A model generated the notes under the pieces. That model had not been told where the DNA came from. It ran no database searches and saw only the letters and a list, made by a program, of their open reading frames with translations. A program made the position numbers and the translations under genes. DNA of 64,000 nt from NCBI RefSeq assembly GCF_008642295.1, contig NZ_CP029190.1, positions 5,191,501 to 5,255,500 of the forward strand, given 5' to 3'. Shown one piece after another: positions 35,638 through 44,521 of the stretch; position 1 is the stretch's first letter; each line of letters starts with the position of its first letter. Source of the stretch: Streptomyces venezuelae (GTDB taxonomy: Bacteria > Actinomycetota > Actinomycetes > Streptomycetales > Streptomycetaceae).

Positions 35638-37116
35638 ATGACCGAGCTCGTGGAACACGGAAAGCTGTTCATCGGCGGGGAATGGGCGGATCCGCTGGGC
35701 GGCGGGACCATCGAGGTGGTCTCCCCGCACACCGAGCAGGTCATCGGCCGGGTCCCGCACGCCTCCGGGGAGGATGTGGACCGGGCCGTCGCCGCCGCCC
35801 GGAAGGCCTTCGACGAAGGCCCGTGGCCGCGGCTGGCCCTCGAAGAGCGGATCGCGGTGGTCTCGCGGATCAAGGACGCGATCGCGGTGCGGCACGAGGA
35901 GATCGCCCGGTCCATCAGCTCCCAGAACGGCTCGCCCTACTCGTGGAGCGTGCTCGCCCAGGCGCTCGGCCCGATGATGGTCTACGACGCGGCGATCACC
36001 GTCGCCCGCGACTTCCCGTACGAGGAGTACCGGGCCGGGGCGCTCGGGCCGATCCTGGTCCGGCGGGAGCCGGTGGGCGTGGTCGCGGCCGTCATCCCGT
36101 GGAACGTGCCGCAGTTCGTGGCGGCGGCGAAGCTGGCGCCGGCCCTGCTGACCGGCTCCACGGTGATCCTCAAGCCCTCCCCGGAGTCCCCGCTCGACTC
36201 CTTCATCCTCGCCGACATCGCCCGCGAGGCCGGGCTGCCGGAGGGGGTGCTGTCGATCCTCCCGGCGGACCGGGAGGTCAGCGAGTATCTGGTCGGGCAC
36301 CCGGGTGTGGACAAGGTGGCCTTCACCGGATCGGTCGCGGCCGGCAAGCGGGTCATGGAGGTCGCGGCGCGCAACCTCACCCGGGTCACGCTGGAGCTGG
36401 GCGGCAAGTCGGCGGCGGTGATCCTGCCCGACGCGGACCTGGACCTCACCGTGCCCGGGCTGATCCAGTCGGGCTGGATGAACAACGGCCAGGCCTGTGT
36501 GGCCCAGACCCGGATCCTGGCGCCGCGCAGCCGGTACGACGAGGTGGCCGAGGCCCTGGTGGCGGCGGTCCGCGCACAGGTGGTCGGCGACCCGCTGGAC
36601 CCGGCGACCCAGATCGGGCCGCTGGTGGCCAAGCGGCAGCAGCGGCGCTCGCTCGACTACATCGGCATCGGGCAGGAGGAAGGCGCCAAGGTCCTCACGG
36701 GCGGCGGCATCCCGGCCGGGCTGGAGCGGGGCTGGTACGTGGAGCCCACCCTCTTCGGGGACGTCGACAACTCGATGCGGATCGCCCGCGAGGAGATCTT
36801 CGGGCCGGTGGTCTGCCTGCTGCCGTACGGGGACGAGGAGGAGGCGGCCCGGATCGCCAACGACTCGGACTTCGGGCTCAGCGGCAGCGTGTGGACGGCC
36901 GATGTGGAGCACGGCATCGACTTCGCACGGCGGGTGCGGACGGGCACGTACAACGTGAACACCTTCAGCCTGGACATGCTCGGGCCGTTCGGCGGCTACA
37001 AGAGCAGCGGTGTGGGACGGGAGTTCGGGCCGGAGGGCCTGAGCGAGTACCTGGAGCACAAGATGATCCACCTGCCCGCCGGGTACCAGGCGCCTGCGCC
37101 CGGGGCCGGTGCGTGA
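35638..37116 (+). CDS. Aldehyde dehydrogenase
   Basis: 492 residues. Catalytic Cys287 in NNGQACVAQ, general-base Glu253 in TLELGGKS, the NAD-binding FTGSVAAGK, and IPWNVPQF are all present. GGAGG lies 8 nt before the ATG. The stop overlaps the ferredoxin start (TGATG), so the two are coupled. With a CYP125-like P450 in the same regulon it could oxidise the side-chain aldehyde to the acid, which must then be activated by a CoA ligase not seen here. The exact substrate is not shown by sequence. Confidence 0.92.
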   Translation: MTELVEHGKLFIGGEWADPLGGGTIEVVSPHTEQVIGRVPHASGEDVDRAVAAARKAFDEGPWPRLALEERIAVVSRIKDAIAVRHEEIARSISSQNGSPYSWSVLAQALGPMMVYDAAITVARDFPYEEYRAGALGPILVRREPVGVVAAVIPWNVPQFVAAAKLAPALLTGSTVILKPSPESPLDSFILADIAREAGLPEGVLSILPADREVSEYLVGHPGVDKVAFTGSVAAGKRVMEVAARNLTRVTLELGGKSAAVILPDADLDLTVPGLIQSGWMNNGQACVAQTRILAPRSRYDEVAEALVAAVRAQVVGDPLDPATQIGPLVAKRQQRRSLDYIGIGQEEGAKVLTGGGIPAGLERGWYVEPTLFGDVDNSMRIAREEIFGPVVCLLPYGDEEEAARIANDSDFGLSGSVWTADVEHGIDFARRVRTGTYNVNTFSLDMLGPFGGYKSSGVGREFGPEGLSEYLEHKMIHLPAGYQAPAPGAGA

Positions 37117-37349
37117 TGGGGGACCGCTGGCACGTGGAGGTCGACCGGGGGGTCTGTATCGGCTCGGGCATGTGTGTGAACCACGCACCGACGGGCTTCG
37201 CCCTGGACTCGGCCCGGCAGTCGCACCCGGCGGCGCCGGAGACGGACGCGAACGAGGGGGTGCTGGCGGCGGCCGAGGGGTGCCCGGTCGAGGCCATCAT
37301 GATCACCTTGCTCGGCTCCGGCGAACCGGTCTTCCCCCCGGAGGACTAG
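37116..37349 (+). CDS. Ferredoxin (3Fe-4S type), P450 redox partner candidate
   Basis: 77 residues with three ligand cysteines in the pattern CIGSGMC ... EGCPVEAI; the usual second cysteine of a 4Fe-4S site is replaced by Gly, as in 3Fe-4S ferredoxins that feed P450s. Length and the N-terminal WHVEVDRGVCIGSG match P450-linked actinobacterial ferredoxins. Coupled to the aldehyde dehydrogenase (TGATG). No ferredoxin reductase is in the window. Confidence 0.92.
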   Translation: MGDRWHVEVDRGVCIGSGMCVNHAPTGFALDSARQSHPAAPETDANEGVLAAAEGCPVEAIMITLLGSGEPVFPPED

Positions 37350-37476
37350 CCCCGGGCCCCGGCCCCCGGCCCCGGACCGGCCCCTGGCCGCCGTGCGCAG
37401 GTCAGCGCGTGTGACACTCCTGCGACGGCTGCCGGAACGCCCGGCGGCGCGGCTGTGGCACGGGGCGGGGAAGCGG

Positions 37477-38220
37477 ATGGGCGGGCACGGGCGAGTGGGC
37501 ACGGCCACGGCTACGGCTGCGGCGGTGGTCGCCGCGGTGGTGGCACTGGGGGCCGGCTGCGCCAAGCCTGCGGGGCCGGCCGGCGCGGCATCCCCGACGG
37601 GTCCGGCGGCCGGCCGGGCGGCATCCGGTACGCCCGCTGCTCCTTCGGCGGCAGCCGGAGGAGCGGCCGAAGGGGCCGTCGCCACCCGGGACTTCGGGAA
37701 GGCGGCTGCGCAGGCCGACATCGATGCGGCCACGGCCGCGGCCGGGCTGCCCGCATCCGGTTCGCCCGGGACGAACGCGCCGTCCCTGCCCCCGCAGGGG
37801 CAGCCGGATTCCGAGCTGGACGCGCTCCTGGTGCGGGGCTGGGCCTGCACGGCCATGTGGTCGGAGGTCGGGTTCACGGGCGGTCCAGGGCAACCGGAGG
37901 ACCCGCGCGGGAGGTTCGACGCGACCGTGAAGGAGCTGGTCGCGCGCGGCTGGGCCACCGGGAAGCGGACCGAGGAGCCGGTGAGCGACCCATCCGCCAC
38001 CGGCGGCGGGAAGCAGAACGGTACGGCCGTCTACGTGCTGCTCACCAAGCGGAACTGGTCCCTCCAAGCCCGGCACACCGTGATCGACTCGATGTGGATG
38101 ACGGGCTTCACGGCCACCGAGGACGCCTGCGTGAACAGCTTCACGGAACGGGAGCTGAAGCTGCTGGACGAGGCGGGTGACCGGCGCCGGCGGGGCAGCA
38201 CCCCGGGCGGAGGGGACTGA
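37477..38220 (+). CDS. Lipoprotein of unknown function
   Basis: 247 residues from the ATG at 37477 (GGGAAG just upstream); this start puts the lipobox VALGAGC at residue 28, the normal length. Longer in-frame starts exist back to 37393. A Gly/Ala/Pro-rich linker (30-75) leads to a domain with two cysteines (GWACTAMW and EDACVNSF) and conserved-looking aromatic strands (NWSLQARHTVIDSMWMTGF). Not recognised. It lies between the ferredoxin and kstR but shows no box of its own. Confidence 0.75.
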   Translation: MGGHGRVGTATATAAAVVAAVVALGAGCAKPAGPAGAASPTGPAAGRAASGTPAAPSAAAGGAAEGAVATRDFGKAAAQADIDAATAAAGLPASGSPGTNAPSLPPQGQPDSELDALLVRGWACTAMWSEVGFTGGPGQPEDPRGRFDATVKELVARGWATGKRTEEPVSDPSATGGGKQNGTAVYVLLTKRNWSLQARHTVIDSMWMTGFTATEDACVNSFTERELKLLDEAGDRRRRGSTPGGGD

Positions 38221-38247
38221 CCGGCCCGGGACGACGCCGGCGCGGGG

Positions 38248-38925
38248 TCAGGAACCGGACTTTTCCCGGGCCGTAGCAGTAGCAGTAGCCGCAGCCGCGT
38301 CGGGAGACGCCGGTACCGCCGTCAGGTCGATCAGGCGGCAGACCGTTTCGATGTCGATCTTGACCTGGGCGATCGAGGCGCGCCCCGAGAGCCAGGTGAT
38401 CAGGGCCGAGTGCCAGGTGTGTTCGATGACGCGGACCGCGGAGAGCTGCTCCGCCGTCGGCGGGGCCGTCAGGCCCATCGCGTCCAGGATGATCGCCGTC
38501 GTCAGCCGCGACACCGTGTCGACCTCCGGGCTCACGCTCCGGTCCGCGAAGGTCAGGGCCCGGACCATGGCATCGGCCAGGTGGGGCTCCCGCTGCAGCG
38601 CCCGGAACGCACGCATCAGGGTCTCCGCCACCCGCGCGGAGGGCTCCTCGCCCGCCGGCGGCCGTTTGCGCAGCGTCGTGTGCATGTGCTGGAGCTGGTC
38701 CTGCATGGTGGCGACCAGCAGGTGCACCTTGGAGGGGAAGTAGCGGTACAGCGTGCCGAGCGCGACCCCGGAGGACTCGGCGACCTCCCGCATCTGCACC
38801 GCGTCGAACCCGCCCCGGCTGGCGAGTTGGGCACTCGCGTGCAGGATCCGGCGGCGGCGTGCCTCCTGGCGTTCCGTCAGGGGCGGGGACGCCGGTGTGG
38901 TGACGGCCTTGGATTCCGCTGTCAT
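38248..38925 (-). CDS. kstR: KstR-type TetR repressor of steroid catabolism
   Basis: 225 residues. The TetR HTH at about 25-70 (RRRRILHASAQLASRGG, VQMREVAESSGVALGTLYRYF) is followed by PSKVHLLVATMQDQLQHMHTTLRKRPP and FRALQREPHLADAMVRALTFADRSVSPEVDTVSRL, which match KstR as I know it from mycobacteria and rhodococci. KstR represses side-chain and ring genes and is released by 3-oxo-cholestenoyl-CoA-type ligands. A perfect consensus box lies in its divergent leader. The C-terminus ends in an alanine/threonine-rich tail. Immediately upstream are short ATCTCGGAAC repeats. Confidence 0.88.
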   Translation of the reverse strand: MTAESKAVTTPASPPLTERQEARRRRILHASAQLASRGGFDAVQMREVAESSGVALGTLYRYFPSKVHLLVATMQDQLQHMHTTLRKRPPAGEEPSARVAETLMRAFRALQREPHLADAMVRALTFADRSVSPEVDTVSRLTTAIILDAMGLTAPPTAEQLSAVRVIEHTWHSALITWLSGRASIAQVKIDIETVCRLIDLTAVPASPDAAAATATATAREKSGS

Positions 38926-39119
38926 ATGTCCCGTTCCGAGATGTTCCGAGATGTGTCCGAGAAGTTCTTTCCTGCTGTCCAGAGCTGATCCGAGGCTGGT
39001 CCGGGGCCGGCCCGGGGGCCCAGCATGGCAGGCCGCGCAGCCGTGGCGCGAATCACCTGCTCCGCCTCTTACGGTGTGGTTCCCGACCGGTAGATTCAAT
39101 CTCCTTGACGGATCAAATC

Positions 39120-39133
39120 TAAAACTTGTTCTA
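39120..39133. promoter_or_regulatory. KstR box between kstR and the glycosyltransferase operon
   Basis: TAAAACTTGTTCTA matches TnnAACnnGTTnnA exactly. It is 195 bp from the kstR start and 56 bp from the divergent glycosyltransferase start, so it could control either or both. Confidence 0.75.
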
Positions 39134-39188
39134 CATTATCCGAGCGGTTACGCTCCGGCGAAAAGTGCAGTTGAGAAGGGGGCCGAGA

Positions 39189-40493
39189 GTGACCGCTGAG
39201 GCCATGGTGACGAGCCCTTTTGCGGGCGTCGCCGCTGACGGCGACCGCCCGTTGCGCATCGCGCTCCTCACCTATAAAGGGAACCCGTTCTGTGGTGGAC
39301 AGGGCGTCTACGTCCGCCACCTCTCCCGCGAACTGGTGCGACTGGGGCACACCGTCGAGGTGATCGGCGCGCAGCCCTACCCCGTCCTCGACGAGGGCGC
39401 CACCCTGACCGAACTGCCCAGCCTGGACCTCTACCGGCAGCCCGATCCCTTCCGCACGCCGGGCCGCGGCGAGTACCGGGACTGGATCGACCTCCTGGAA
39501 GTCGGAACCATGTGGACCGGCGGATTCCCGGAGCCGCTGACCTTCTCGCTGCGTGCCCGCCGCCATCTGGCTGCCCGGGCCGGCGAATTCGACGTCGTCC
39601 ACGACAACCAGACCCTCGGCTACGGCCTGCTGGCCGGCCTCGGCGCCCCCCTCGTCACCACCATCCACCACCCCATCACCGTGGACCGGCGGCTCGACCT
39701 CGCCGCCGCCAAGAGCCGCGCGAAGCGTGCCTCCGTACGCCGCTGGTACGGCTTCACGCGGATGCAGAAGCGGGTGGCCCGGCGGCTGCCGTCCGTGCTG
39801 ACCGTGTCCGGCTCCTCCCGGCAGGAGATCATCGAGGACCTCGGCGTGGCCGAGGACCGCATCCACGTGGTCCACATCGGCGCCGACACCGACCTCTGGT
39901 CGCCGGACCCGTCCGTGGCCGAGGTGCCCGGCCGGATCGTCACGACCTCCAGCGCCGACGTCCCGCTCAAGGGCCTCGTCCACCTGGTCGAGGCGCTGGC
40001 CAAACTGCGTACCGAACGCCCCGACGCCCACCTCGTCGTGGTCGGCAAGCGCGCCGAGCGCGGCCCGGTCGCCAAGGCCATCGAGACGTACGGGCTCCAG
40101 GACGCCGTCCGCTTCGTCAAGGGCATCACCGACTCCGAGCTGGTGGACCTCGTCCGCAGCGCCCAGGTCTCCTGCGTGCCCTCGCTGTACGAGGGGTTCT
40201 CGCTGCCGGCCGCCGAGGCCATGGCCACCGGCACCCCGCTGGTCGCCACCACCGGCGGTGCCATCCCCGAGGTCGCCGGTCCCGACGGGGAGACCTGCCT
40301 GGCCGTGCCCCCCGGCGATGCGGGCGCGCTCGCCGCGGCCCTCGGCCGGCTGCTCGGCGACGAGGAACTGCGGGCCAGGCTCGGCGCGGCCGGGCGGGAC
40401 CGCGTACTGACCCGGTTCACCTGGGCCGCCGCGGCCCGGGGGACCGTCGCCCACTACCGCGCCGCGATCGCCCGCGCCGGCCGCACGCGGTGA
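39189..40493 (+). CDS. GT4-family glycosyltransferase
   Basis: 434 residues. GT-B fold: N-terminal LLTYKGNPFCGGQGVYVRHLSRELVRLGH, then the UDP/GDP-sugar half with TTSSADVPLKGL and the GT4 signature CVPSLYEGFSLPAAEAMATGTPLVATTGG (EGFSLPAAEAMA). The GTG at 39189 is chosen for its GAAGGGGGCCGAGA leader; an open frame extends to 39126 but covers the KstR box. First gene of a GT / methyltransferase / alpha-alpha-toroid trio. The acceptor is unknown; the KstR box raises the idea of a steroid- or lipid-linked acceptor. Confidence 0.88.
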   Translation: MTAEAMVTSPFAGVAADGDRPLRIALLTYKGNPFCGGQGVYVRHLSRELVRLGHTVEVIGAQPYPVLDEGATLTELPSLDLYRQPDPFRTPGRGEYRDWIDLLEVGTMWTGGFPEPLTFSLRARRHLAARAGEFDVVHDNQTLGYGLLAGLGAPLVTTIHHPITVDRRLDLAAAKSRAKRASVRRWYGFTRMQKRVARRLPSVLTVSGSSRQEIIEDLGVAEDRIHVVHIGADTDLWSPDPSVAEVPGRIVTTSSADVPLKGLVHLVEALAKLRTERPDAHLVVVGKRAERGPVAKAIETYGLQDAVRFVKGITDSELVDLVRSAQVSCVPSLYEGFSLPAAEAMATGTPLVATTGGAIPEVAGPDGETCLAVPPGDAGALAAALGRLLGDEELRARLGAAGRDRVLTRFTWAAAARGTVAHYRAAIARAGRTR

Positions 40494-40571
40494 CCCGTAC
40501 GCCGTGACCCCGCACTTCCGCCCTCACCTCCACCCTCACCTCGTCACCCTCGACCGCGAAGGCAGGACCTC

Positions 40572-41306
40572 GTGCTGACCGTCGATTTCTCCCGGTTCCC
40601 GCTCGCCGCAGGCGACCGCGTGCTCGATCTGGGCTGCGGCGCAGGCCGGCACGCCTTCGAGTGCTACCGGCGCGGCGCCCAGGTGGTCGCACTCGACCAG
40701 AACGGCGAGGAGATCCGCGAGGTCGCCAAGTGGTTCGCGGCGATGAAGGAGGCCGGCGAGGCCCCGGCGGGTGCCACCGCCACCGCCATGGAAGGCGACG
40801 CGCTGGCGCTGCCCTTCCCCGACGAGTCCTTCGACGTGGTCATCATCTCCGAGGTGATGGAGCACATCCCCGACGACAAGGGCGTGCTCGCCGAGATGGT
40901 GCGGGTGCTCAAGCCGGGCGGCCGGATCGCGATCACCGTGCCGCGCTACGGCCCCGAGAAGATCTGCTGGGCGCTCTCCGACGCCTACCACGAGGTCGAG
41001 GGCGGCCACATCCGCATCTACAAGGCGGACGAGCTGCTCGGCAAGATGGAGGCGGCCGGCCTCAAGCCGTACGGCACCCACCACGCCCACGGTCTGCACT
41101 CCCCCTACTGGTGGCTCAAGTGTGCCTTCGGCGTGGACAACGACAAGGCCCTGCCGGTCCGCGCGTACCACAAGCTGCTGGTCTGGGACATCATGAAGAA
41201 GCCCCTCGCGACCCGGCTCGCCGAGCAGGCACTGAACCCGGTCATCGGCAAGAGCTTCGTGGCCTACGCGACCAAGCCCCACCTCCCCGTGGGCGCGGCA
41301 CAGTGA
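40572..41306 (+). CDS. Class I SAM methyltransferase (Methyltransf_11 type)
   Basis: 244 residues. Motif I VLDLGCGAGRHAFE (about 18-31), acidic VVALDQN, motif II FDVVIISEVMEHIPDD, motif III LKPGGRIAITVPRYGPE. The C-terminal half (HSPYWWLKCAFG ... AYHKLLVWDIM) is a substrate-side lid also seen in lipid and sterol methyltransferase relatives. GTG start; stop overlaps the next gene's GTG (GTGA). Located 78 bp after the glycosyltransferase, probably in the same operon. Confidence 0.88.
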   Translation: MLTVDFSRFPLAAGDRVLDLGCGAGRHAFECYRRGAQVVALDQNGEEIREVAKWFAAMKEAGEAPAGATATAMEGDALALPFPDESFDVVIISEVMEHIPDDKGVLAEMVRVLKPGGRIAITVPRYGPEKICWALSDAYHEVEGGHIRIYKADELLGKMEAAGLKPYGTHHAHGLHSPYWWLKCAFGVDNDKALPVRAYHKLLVWDIMKKPLATRLAEQALNPVIGKSFVAYATKPHLPVGAAQ

Positions 41307-42385
41307 GCTCCCCCGGCCGTACGGAACACCTGGTCCTGCCCGGAGTGCTGACGGCCGCCCAGGCCGCGGAGACCGTGGCCGGCATCCTCGCCGTGCAGCG
41401 GGCGGACGGCGCGATCCCCTGGTTCCGCGGGCACCACCTGGACCCGTGGGACCACACCGAGGCCGCGATGGCGCTGGACGCGGCCGGGGAGCACCGGGCC
41501 GCCGAGCGCGCCTACGACTGGCTGGCCCGGCACCAGAACCCGGACGGTTCCTGGTACGCCGCCTACGCCGACCGGGAGGACGGCGTCGACACCGCCGTGC
41601 CCCAGGACGCCGGCAAGGAGTCCAACTTCACCGCCTACCTCGCCGTCGGGGTCTGGCACCACTACCTGGCCACCGGGGACGACGTCTTCCTGGACCGGAT
41701 GTGGCCGGCCGTGTACGCGGCCGTCGAGTTCGTCCTCGGCCTCCAGCAGCCCGGCGGCGAGATCGGCTGGAAGCGCGAGGCCGACGGCACCGCCGTCACC
41801 GACGCGCTGCTCACCGGATCCTCGTCGATCCACCAGGCCCTGCGCTGCGCCCTGGCCATTGCCGAGCACCGGGAGGAGCCGCAGCCGGACTGGGAGCTGG
41901 CGGCGGGTGCCCTCGGGCACGCGATACGCAGCCACCCCGAGCGGTTCCTGGACAAGAACCGCTACTCGATGGACTGGTACTACCCGGTCCTCGGCGGTGC
42001 CCTCACCGGCCCCGGCGCGAAGGCGCGGATCGAGGAGCGCTGGGAGGAGTTCGTGGTCCCCGGCCTCGGGGTGCGGTGCGTACTGCCCAACCCGTGGGTG
42101 ACCGGCGGCGAGAGCTGCGAGCTGGCGCTCGCCCTGTGGGCCATGGGGGAGTCGGACCGGGCGCTGGAGATCCTGCGCTCCATCGCACACCTGCGGGCCG
42201 AGGACGGCATGTACTGGACCGGCTACGTCTTCGACGACCGGGCGGTCTGGCCGGTCGAGAAGACCAGCTGGACGGCGGGCTCCCTGCTGCTCGCGGTGGC
42301 GGCGCTGGGCGGGGACCCGGCCACCGTGGCGGTCTTCGGCGGCACCGAGCTGCCGCCGGGGCTGGACCCGGCCTGCTGCGGGTAG
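41303..42385 (+). CDS. Alpha/alpha-toroid protein (prenyltransferase/cyclase-like annotation)
   Basis: 360 residues of repeated helix pairs: ILAVQRADGAIPWFRGHHLDPWDH, YDWLARHQNPDGSWYAAY, then ESNFTAYLAVGVWHHYLATGD and GESCELALALWAMGE. It resembles families annotated as prenyltransferases but lacks DDxxD or DxDD motifs, and the WDHTEAAMAL and W(Y)xxY features are also seen in glycan-processing alpha/alpha barrels. Overlaps the methyltransferase stop (GTGA). With a glycosyltransferase two genes upstream, a glycan or glycolipid function is as likely as prenyl transfer. Confidence 0.75.
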   Translation: MSSPGRTEHLVLPGVLTAAQAAETVAGILAVQRADGAIPWFRGHHLDPWDHTEAAMALDAAGEHRAAERAYDWLARHQNPDGSWYAAYADREDGVDTAVPQDAGKESNFTAYLAVGVWHHYLATGDDVFLDRMWPAVYAAVEFVLGLQQPGGEIGWKREADGTAVTDALLTGSSSIHQALRCALAIAEHREEPQPDWELAAGALGHAIRSHPERFLDKNRYSMDWYYPVLGGALTGPGAKARIEERWEEFVVPGLGVRCVLPNPWVTGGESCELALALWAMGESDRALEILRSIAHLRAEDGMYWTGYVFDDRAVWPVEKTSWTAGSLLLAVAALGGDPATVAVFGGTELPPGLDPACCG

Positions 42386-42389
42386 GGGG

Positions 42390-42680
42390 TCAGCGGCGGG
42401 CCAGGAACCGGGCCAGGGCGTGCCCGGCCACCAGGTAGACCAGGGCCGCCAGGCCGTACCCGAAGACCACCCGGGCCCACTCCTCGTCGAAGGTGAACAG
42501 GTCGTAGGACCAGCCGGCGAGCCAGGTGGCCGCGTCGTGGAACCAGGCGACCACCTCGTTGGCCCGGTTGGCGTCGAGCAGGTACAGCACGATCCAGATG
42601 ACGATGACGGCGGCCAGCAGGTCGGCGACGAGCGCCACCAGCCGGGCCGCCGTACCGCTTCCGCTGCGATGGGAAGGCAT
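42390..42680 (-). CDS. Small two-helix membrane protein
   Basis: 96 residues with two membrane helices (LVALVADLLAAVIVIWIVLYLL and VVFGYGLAALVYLVAGHALARFL) and a short aromatic segment between them (VVAWFHDAATWLAGWSYDLFT). The ATG at 42680 begins MPSHRSGSG; the frame stays open upstream without coding character. Convergent with the toroid gene. Function unknown. Confidence 0.75.
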   Translation of the reverse strand: MPSHRSGSGTAARLVALVADLLAAVIVIWIVLYLLDANRANEVVAWFHDAATWLAGWSYDLFTFDEEWARVVFGYGLAALVYLVAGHALARFLARR

Positions 42681-42795
42681 GTCCCGCGTCTTGCCGGGAT
42701 GACGCGGTTGAAACCCGGACGGGCTGCCCCCAGTGGCGGGGCCGACGGGGGCGGGTGAGGCTGCGGGGAGTACAGCCGCACCCCGGAGGTCAGCC

Positions 42796-43347
42796 GTGCC
42801 CGTGTTCCGTACTGCCCGTGTCCGCCGTGCCCTGCTCGCGGTGCTGCTGTCCTGTGCGCTGCTGGCGGGGGCCACCGCCTGCGGGGGCGGGGACGGCAGC
42901 GAAGCGGGGGCGACGCCCACGCCGGTCAACTCGGCGGAGCAGCAGAAGTTCGCCAAGACCCGGTTCGTGGCGAACGCGGGGCTGGCGGCCGGCGCGACCT
43001 GGCAGTGGATCGTCAAGCCCTACCGCGAGGGCAAGTTCAAGCAGGGCGCGGACGGCCGGACCTTCGCGCTGGTCAAGGCGGGACTCGCGGGTGCCTTCAC
43101 CTACAACCGGCTCAAGGCGGCCATCAACAACGCCAAGGGCGACGAGCTGCTGTCGAGGGCGGTGGCCCCGCTGACCGCGGGGATCGAATCCCTCAAGGAG
43201 CTCGGCACCAAGCTGCGCAAGGGCGAGGCGACCGAGGCCGACATCGGCAACTTCGAGAAGGTCATCAACGATGTGAAGACCGCCGGGGCCAGCGCGGGCG
43301 CCGAGGTCACCAACCAGGTCCCGTCCACCGCCCAGCTGGGCGGCTGA
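42796..43347 (+). CDS. Secreted lipoprotein, alpha-helical
   Basis: 183 residues. GGAGG lies 6 nt before the GTG at 42796. Signal peptide with lipobox LAGATAC (Cys about 29), then a mostly helical domain (NSAEQQKFAKTRFVANAGLA, FALVKAGLAGAFTYNRLKAAI, ADIGNFEKVINDVKTAG). Pattern and length are those of a family of actinobacterial lipoproteins without known function. No enzyme motif. Confidence 0.8.
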   Translation: MPVFRTARVRRALLAVLLSCALLAGATACGGGDGSEAGATPTPVNSAEQQKFAKTRFVANAGLAAGATWQWIVKPYREGKFKQGADGRTFALVKAGLAGAFTYNRLKAAINNAKGDELLSRAVAPLTAGIESLKELGTKLRKGEATEADIGNFEKVINDVKTAGASAGAEVTNQVPSTAQLGG

Positions 43348-43375
43348 TCCCGCCGGCCGGCAGCCGGGCCGCCGG

Positions 43376-44386
43376 TCAGGAGTTCAGCTCGGCCAGCACC
43401 CGCAGGGTGTCCGGATCCGGGGCGGTGACCAGCAGGTCGGTGACCGGGCCCGCGCGCCACAGCTCCAGGCGTTCGGCGATCCGCTCGCGCGGGCCGACCA
43501 GGGAGATCTCGTCGGCGAAGGCGTCCGGGACGGCCAGCACCGCCTCCTCCCGGCGCCCGGCGAGGAACAGCTCCTGGATCCGCCGGGCTTCCTCGGCGTA
43601 GCCCATCCGGGCCATCAGATCGGCGTGGAAGTTGCGGGCCGCGTGTCCCATTCCGCCGATGTAGAAGCCGAGCATCGCCTTGACCGGCAGCAGGCCCTCG
43701 GCGACGTCCTTGCACACCCGGGCCCGGGCCATCGGGGCGATCACAAAGCCCTTGGGCAGGTCGGTGAGGGCGGCCTGGTACACGTCCGTGCGGGTGGGGG
43801 ACCAGTAGAGGGGGAGCCAGCCGTCCGCGATCCGGGTGGTCTGGGCGATGTTCTTCGGCCCTTCCGCACCGAGCAGGACCGGCAGGTCCGGGCGGAGCGG
43901 GTGGGTGATCGGTTTCAGCGCCTTGCCGATTCCGGTGCCGTCGGGGCCGGTGTACGGGTGGCTGTGGAAGCGGCCGTCGAGGGTGACGGGGCCCTCGCGG
44001 CGCAGCACCTGGCGGATGACGTCCACGTACTCGCGGGTCGCGGTGAGCGGGCTGCGCGGGAAGGGCCGGCCGTACCAGCCCTCGACCACCTGCGGTCCGG
44101 ACAGTCCGAGGCCGAGCATCATCCGGCCGCCGGAGAGGTGGTCGAGGGTCAGGGCCTGCATGGCCGTGGCGGTGGGGGTACGGGCGGCCATCTGCGCGAT
44201 CGCGGTGCCGAGGCGGATCCGCGAGGTGTGCGCGGCGATCCAGGTCAGCGGGGTGAAGGCGTCGGAGCCCCAGGCCTCGGCGGTCCACACGGAGTCGTAG
44301 CCGAGCCGTTCGGCCTCGGTGGCGAGGTCGAGGTGGGCGGGGTTGGGGCCGCGCCCCCAGTAGCCGAGTGCGAGTCCGAGACGCAT
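43376..44386 (-). CDS. LLM-class F420-dependent oxidoreductase, Rv3520c-like
   Basis: 336 residues, TIM-barrel luciferase-like: MRLGLALGYWG, YDSVWTAEAWGSDAFTPLTWIAAHT, MLGLGLSGPQVVEGWYGRPF, PVLLGAEGPKNIAQTTRIADGWLP. The N-terminal and GPQVVEGWYG features are those of F420-binding members. The mycobacterial homologue Rv3520c lies in the KstR regulon, which fits the neighbourhood here. A TCTGAC palindrome is 40 bp upstream of the ATG at 44386. The physiological substrate is not established. Confidence 0.88.
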   Translation of the reverse strand: MRLGLALGYWGRGPNPAHLDLATEAERLGYDSVWTAEAWGSDAFTPLTWIAAHTSRIRLGTAIAQMAARTPTATAMQALTLDHLSGGRMMLGLGLSGPQVVEGWYGRPFPRSPLTATREYVDVIRQVLRREGPVTLDGRFHSHPYTGPDGTGIGKALKPITHPLRPDLPVLLGAEGPKNIAQTTRIADGWLPLYWSPTRTDVYQAALTDLPKGFVIAPMARARVCKDVAEGLLPVKAMLGFYIGGMGHAARNFHADLMARMGYAEEARRIQELFLAGRREEAVLAVPDAFADEISLVGPRERIAERLELWRAGPVTDLLVTAPDPDTLRVLAELNS

Positions 44387-44425
44387 GTGGCGATCCCCTC
44401 CGCGATCCGAGCCTTGCCCTGTCTG

Positions 44426-44442
44426 TCTGACGATGCGTCAGG
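44426..44442. promoter_or_regulatory. TCTGAC-N5-GTCAGG palindrome upstream of the F420 oxidoreductase
   Basis: Second copy of the motif seen at 23665, 48599 and 53797. A neighbouring GTCAGGTGACAGGTGAC run gives extra half-sites. Confidence 0.55.
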
Positions 44443-44460
44443 TGACAGGTGACTGTAGGG

Positions 44461-44497
44461 CAACGGCCCCTTGCCGGGAAGTGGCAAGGGGCCGTTG
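44461..44497. terminator. Inverted repeat, terminator of the DUF5336-like gene
   Basis: 15-bp perfect stem CAACGGCCCCTTGCC with a 7-nt loop, just downstream of the stop at 44522 on the minus strand. Confidence 0.75.
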
Positions 44498-44521
44498 TGG
44501 AGCGGGTGGTGCGGGCGGCGT

